Origin: Ignavibacteriaceae bacterium
GTDB taxonomy: Bacteria; Bacteroidota; Ignavibacteria; Ignavibacteriales; Ignavibacteriaceae
Reading direction: 5' to 3'
Assembly (NCBI GenBank): GCA_025455085.1
Contig: JALONF010000311.1
Location: 1 to 6,954, forward strand
DNA: 6,954 nt
Position 1 is the stretch's first letter. Every line of letters starts with the position of its first letter. A program made the position numbers and the translations under genes. Positions 5,253-6,954 of this stretch are shown here, piece after piece. The notes beneath the pieces were generated by a model. The model saw only the letters and a program-made list of their open reading frames with translations, searched no databases and was not told the DNA's origin.

Positions 5253-5717
5253 TTAGTTAACTTTTATCTCGATCTCTTTTGGTTTTACTTCTTCTGCTTT
5301 TGGAATAGTAATTGTCAATTGACCATCCTTGAACTCTGCTTTGATCTTATCTTCTTTAATCTCATTTGGAAGATTGAAAGATCTGTAATACTTGCCATAT
5401 GTTCTCTCAATTCGATGGCACTTTGCATCTTTCGATTCCTGTTCCTGAACTCTCTCACCACTAATACTTAATTGACCATCAGCAAAAGAGATCTTCACGT
5501 CATCTTTTTTTAATCCGGGAAGATCAGCTTTAATTATGTAATTATCTTTATCTTCAAAGATATCTGTTAGCGGCATCCATACTGCATTCTCATAACCGTT
5601 TTCAGAATCTTCTTTTTTTGAAAGACCAAAACGTTCATCAAAAGTCCTGAACATTCTGTTGAATTCTCTCTCCACATTCAAGAGGTCACGCACTGGATTA
5701 AATCTAATTATAGCCAT
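5253..5717 (-). CDS. Small heat-shock protein, Hsp20/alpha-crystallin family
   Basis: ATP-independent holdase that binds unfolding proteins and keeps them ready for DnaK/ClpB. At 154 residues it has the family's usual length. The N-terminal arm is of the common RFNPVRDLLNVEREFNRMF type (5-23). The alpha-crystallin domain runs from about 46 to 142, with DIFEDKDNYIIKADLPGL (52-69), RTYGKYYRSFNLP (105-117) and the hallmark DGQLTITIPK (131-140). The short C-terminal tail carries IEI (149-151), the I-x-I motif used in oligomer assembly. The start at 5717 follows AAGGAGT with a 7-nt gap. A sigma-54-like motif lies about 65-80 nt upstream; no CIRCE inverted repeat is seen. The gene heads the minus-strand chaperone block and is separated from the next gene by a terminator-like hairpin. 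Confidence 0.95.
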   Translation of the reverse strand: MAIIRFNPVRDLLNVEREFNRMFRTFDERFGLSKKEDSENGYENAVWMPLTDIFEDKDNYIIKADLPGLKKDDVKISFADGQLSISGERVQEQESKDAKCHRIERTYGKYYRSFNLPNEIKEDKIKAEFKDGQLTITIPKAEEVKPKEIEIKVN

Positions 5718-5724
5718 TTTAATT

Positions 5725-5731
5725 ACTCCTT
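5725..5731 (-). promoter_or_regulatory. Strong ribosome-binding site of hsp20
   Basis: AAGGAGT on the minus strand, 7 nt before the ATG at 5717. It is the strongest Shine-Dalgarno match in the window, in contrast to mnmE and the J-protein gene, which show none. Confidence 0.75.
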
Positions 5732-5781
5732 ATATTATTTTGTGATTATTTACTTATTGCGTTTGAATTTTTCTTAAATTA

Positions 5782-5797
5782 AACAACCGTCGTGCCA
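5782..5797 (-). promoter_or_regulatory. Candidate sigma-54 (RpoN) promoter of hsp20
   Basis: On the minus strand TGGCACGACGGTTGTT fits the consensus TGGCACG-N4-TTGCW at all positions of the -24 box and at TTG of the -12 box, with T in place of C at the -12 position. The spacing is exact. The predicted start, about 5771, leaves a 5' leader of about 54 nt before the hsp20 ATG. The substitution at the GC of the -12 box lowers confidence. Confidence 0.4.
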
Positions 5798-5986
5798 TTT
5801 TACTTTAATAATCATAACTTATTGAAATATAATATGTTAGAGAAATTACTCTTTTGGGTGATCAGTATGACCTTTTTGGCAGACTATCAGAAGAGTATTC
5901 AATATTATAAGCATAATGCCAGATATTGTATGCCATAATTGCATATCCGAAAGAACAAACACCTTGTCACGATCTTATAGTGAAAA

Positions 5987-6017
5987 TTGATAATATTCTA
6001 ATAAATAACTAAGTTTG
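5987..6017 (+). promoter_or_regulatory. Candidate Bacteroidetes-type promoter of mnmE
   Basis: TTG (5987-5989), a 20-nt spacer, then TAAGTTTG (6010-6017), an exact match to the -7 consensus TAnnTTTG known from Bacteroidetes housekeeping promoters. The predicted start, about 6024, would give a leader of only about 16 nt with no Shine-Dalgarno sequence. Confidence 0.45.
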
Positions 6018-6039
6018 CGCCCGCTTTTTTTTATAGTAT

Positions 6040-6954
6040 ATGAAGACTGAATTTAAAGAAGATACGATTATCGCACTCGCAACACCACCTGGCGTCGGTG
6101 CAATATCCATTATTAGGTTAAGTGGACCCGAATCCTTTAAAGCTGCAGATAAAGTATTTTTAGGAAAGCAACGAATTATAGAGGCTAAATCACACACAGT
6201 ACATTATGGAAATATTGTTGAAAATGAGGAAGTAATTGATGATATATTGATATCAGTTTTCAAAGCACCTAACTCATATACCGGAGAGGATAGCGTGGAA
6301 ATAAGTTCTCACGGCAGTCCTCTAATTGTTCAGAAAATAATATCGTCGATTCTAAATAGTTCAGACGTTCGTCTTGCAGAGCCAGGTGAATTTACAAAGA
6401 GAGCATTCTTAAATGGCAAAATTGATCTTTCTCAAGCCGAAGCCGTTGCAGACCTGATTAATTCGAGAACTGCTGTATCCCTAAGAGGTTCTAGAAATCA
6501 ACTTGATGGATTGCTATCGTCGAAAGTAATTTTCCTGAGGAAAAGGCTGATTGAAATTTCTTCTTCTGTTGAGCTGGAGCTGGATTTTGCTGAAGAAGAC
6601 ATTGAGTTTATTAAAAGGACTCAACTAATAGAGAATGTTGACGAAATTCTGAGAGAAGTTGATATTTTATTAGGTTCATATTCATTTGGTCGATTGATGC
6701 GTGATGGTATAAATGTAGCAATAGTTGGTGAACCCAATGTTGGAAAATCGTCATTATTAAACTGTTTATTGAAAGAATCCAGGGCGATTGTTAGTGAAAT
6801 TCCAGGAACAACTAGGGACACCATCAGAGAGGAAATTTCAATTGATGGATTCTTATTCAGACTTTATGATACGGCTGGTTTACGTGCTTCAGTGGATATT
6901 ATTGAGAAAGAAGGGATAGAACGTTCCCGTGAAGCAGTCCGGAAGGCTGATTTG
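6040..6954 (+). CDS. mnmE: tRNA uridine-5-carboxymethylaminomethyl modification GTPase MnmE (3' end outside window)
   Basis: With MnmG, MnmE makes the 5-carboxymethylaminomethyl group on the wobble uridine (U34) of certain tRNAs in the cytoplasm. The first 305 of about 455 residues are present. The N-terminal folate-binding domain begins with EDTIIALATPPGVGAISIIR (7-26) and includes SYTGEDSVEISSHG (79-92) and PGEFTKRAFLNGKIDLSQAE (115-134). A helical domain follows with ELELDFAEED (178-187). The inserted Ras-like G domain shows G1 GEPNVGKSS (230-238), G2 PGTTRDT (255-261) and G3 DTAG (277-280). NKxD and the C-terminal Cys motif lie beyond the window. The start is fixed by an in-frame TAG one codon upstream (6034-6036). 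No ribosome-binding site is visible; a run of eight T sits in the leader. It is transcribed away from the chaperone genes. Confidence 0.97.
   Translation, partial: MKTEFKEDTIIALATPPGVGAISIIRLSGPESFKAADKVFLGKQRIIEAKSHTVHYGNIVENEEVIDDILISVFKAPNSYTGEDSVEISSHGSPLIVQKIISSILNSSDVRLAEPGEFTKRAFLNGKIDLSQAEAVADLINSRTAVSLRGSRNQLDGLLSSKVIFLRKRLIEISSSVELELDFAEEDIEFIKRTQLIENVDEILREVDILLGSYSFGRLMRDGINVAIVGEPNVGKSSLLNCLLKESRAIVSEIPGTTRDTIREEISIDGFLFRLYDTAGLRASVDIIEKEGIERSREAVRKADL

Larger units (their letters stand above)
5718..6039. other. Divergent intergenic region between hsp20 (-) and mnmE (+)
   Basis: 322 bp, strongly AT-rich, with no credible coding frame. It holds the hsp20 ribosome-binding site, a sigma-54-like motif directed at hsp20, and a Bacteroidetes-type promoter directed at mnmE. 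The middle (about 5820-5980) shows only weak repeats (AATGCC and ATGCC, each followed by AT-rich sequence) that I could not turn into a convincing operator. Confidence 0.7.

Noticed and set aside
6014..6032. Terminator at GCGCCCGC followed by eight T before mnmE
   Set aside because: The possible stem is only 3 bp with a 2-nt loop; the T run more likely belongs to the short mnmE leader.
5718..6039. CIRCE (HrcA) operator or RNA thermometer before hsp20
   Set aside because: No TTAGCACTC-N9-GAGTGCTAA or recognisable variant was found, and no U-rich stretch that pairs with the AGGAG site in a convincing hairpin.

Overview
The window is AT-rich, and its proteins look like those of the FCB superphylum (Bacteroidota/Chlorobiota/Ignavibacteria side). 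The evidence is the ClpB and MnmE sequences, a Bacteroidetes-type promoter (TTG-N20-TAAGTTTG) before mnmE, and two dispersed palindromes of kinds that I recall, from memory only, as common in such genomes. An Ignavibacteria-like chromosome is my best guess, held loosely.

Layout. The right end (6040-6954, + strand) is the first two thirds of mnmE (tRNA-U34 modification GTPase), cut by the window edge. A 322-bp divergent intergenic region (5718-6039) separates it from a minus-strand heat-shock/protein-quality-control block: a small heat-shock protein (5253-5717), a strong hairpin with a T tract, a CbpA-type DnaJ (4223-5164) and ClpB (1664-4202). These form a logical disaggregation set: Hsp20 holds unfolding proteins, the J-protein feeds DnaK, and ClpB with DnaK pulls aggregates apart. 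A good sigma-54-like motif lies before the hsp20 gene.

clpB is damaged in two ways. About 13 codons are missing between the N-domain and the first AAA+ module, with a net frame change, so the gene is read as two overlapping ORFs (3747-4202 and 1664-3880). Its 3' end has also been replaced by a tandem 13-bp repeat that supplies the last residues and the stop codon.

Downstream of clpB (1-1580, minus strand) lies a cassette-like stretch. Four small unrelated genes (a CxxC/CxxC zinc-ribbon-like protein, an unknown 115-aa protein, a 56-aa two-helix membrane protein, and an HEFGH membrane metalloprotease-like protein cut by the window edge) are each preceded by one copy of the same roughly 38-bp imperfect hairpin repeat, all in the same orientation. 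A possible fifth repeat core sits at the left edge. The repeat cores are spaced 338-460 bp apart. This gene-repeat-gene-repeat arrangement is the most unusual thing in the window; the repeats do not meet the integron attC consensus.
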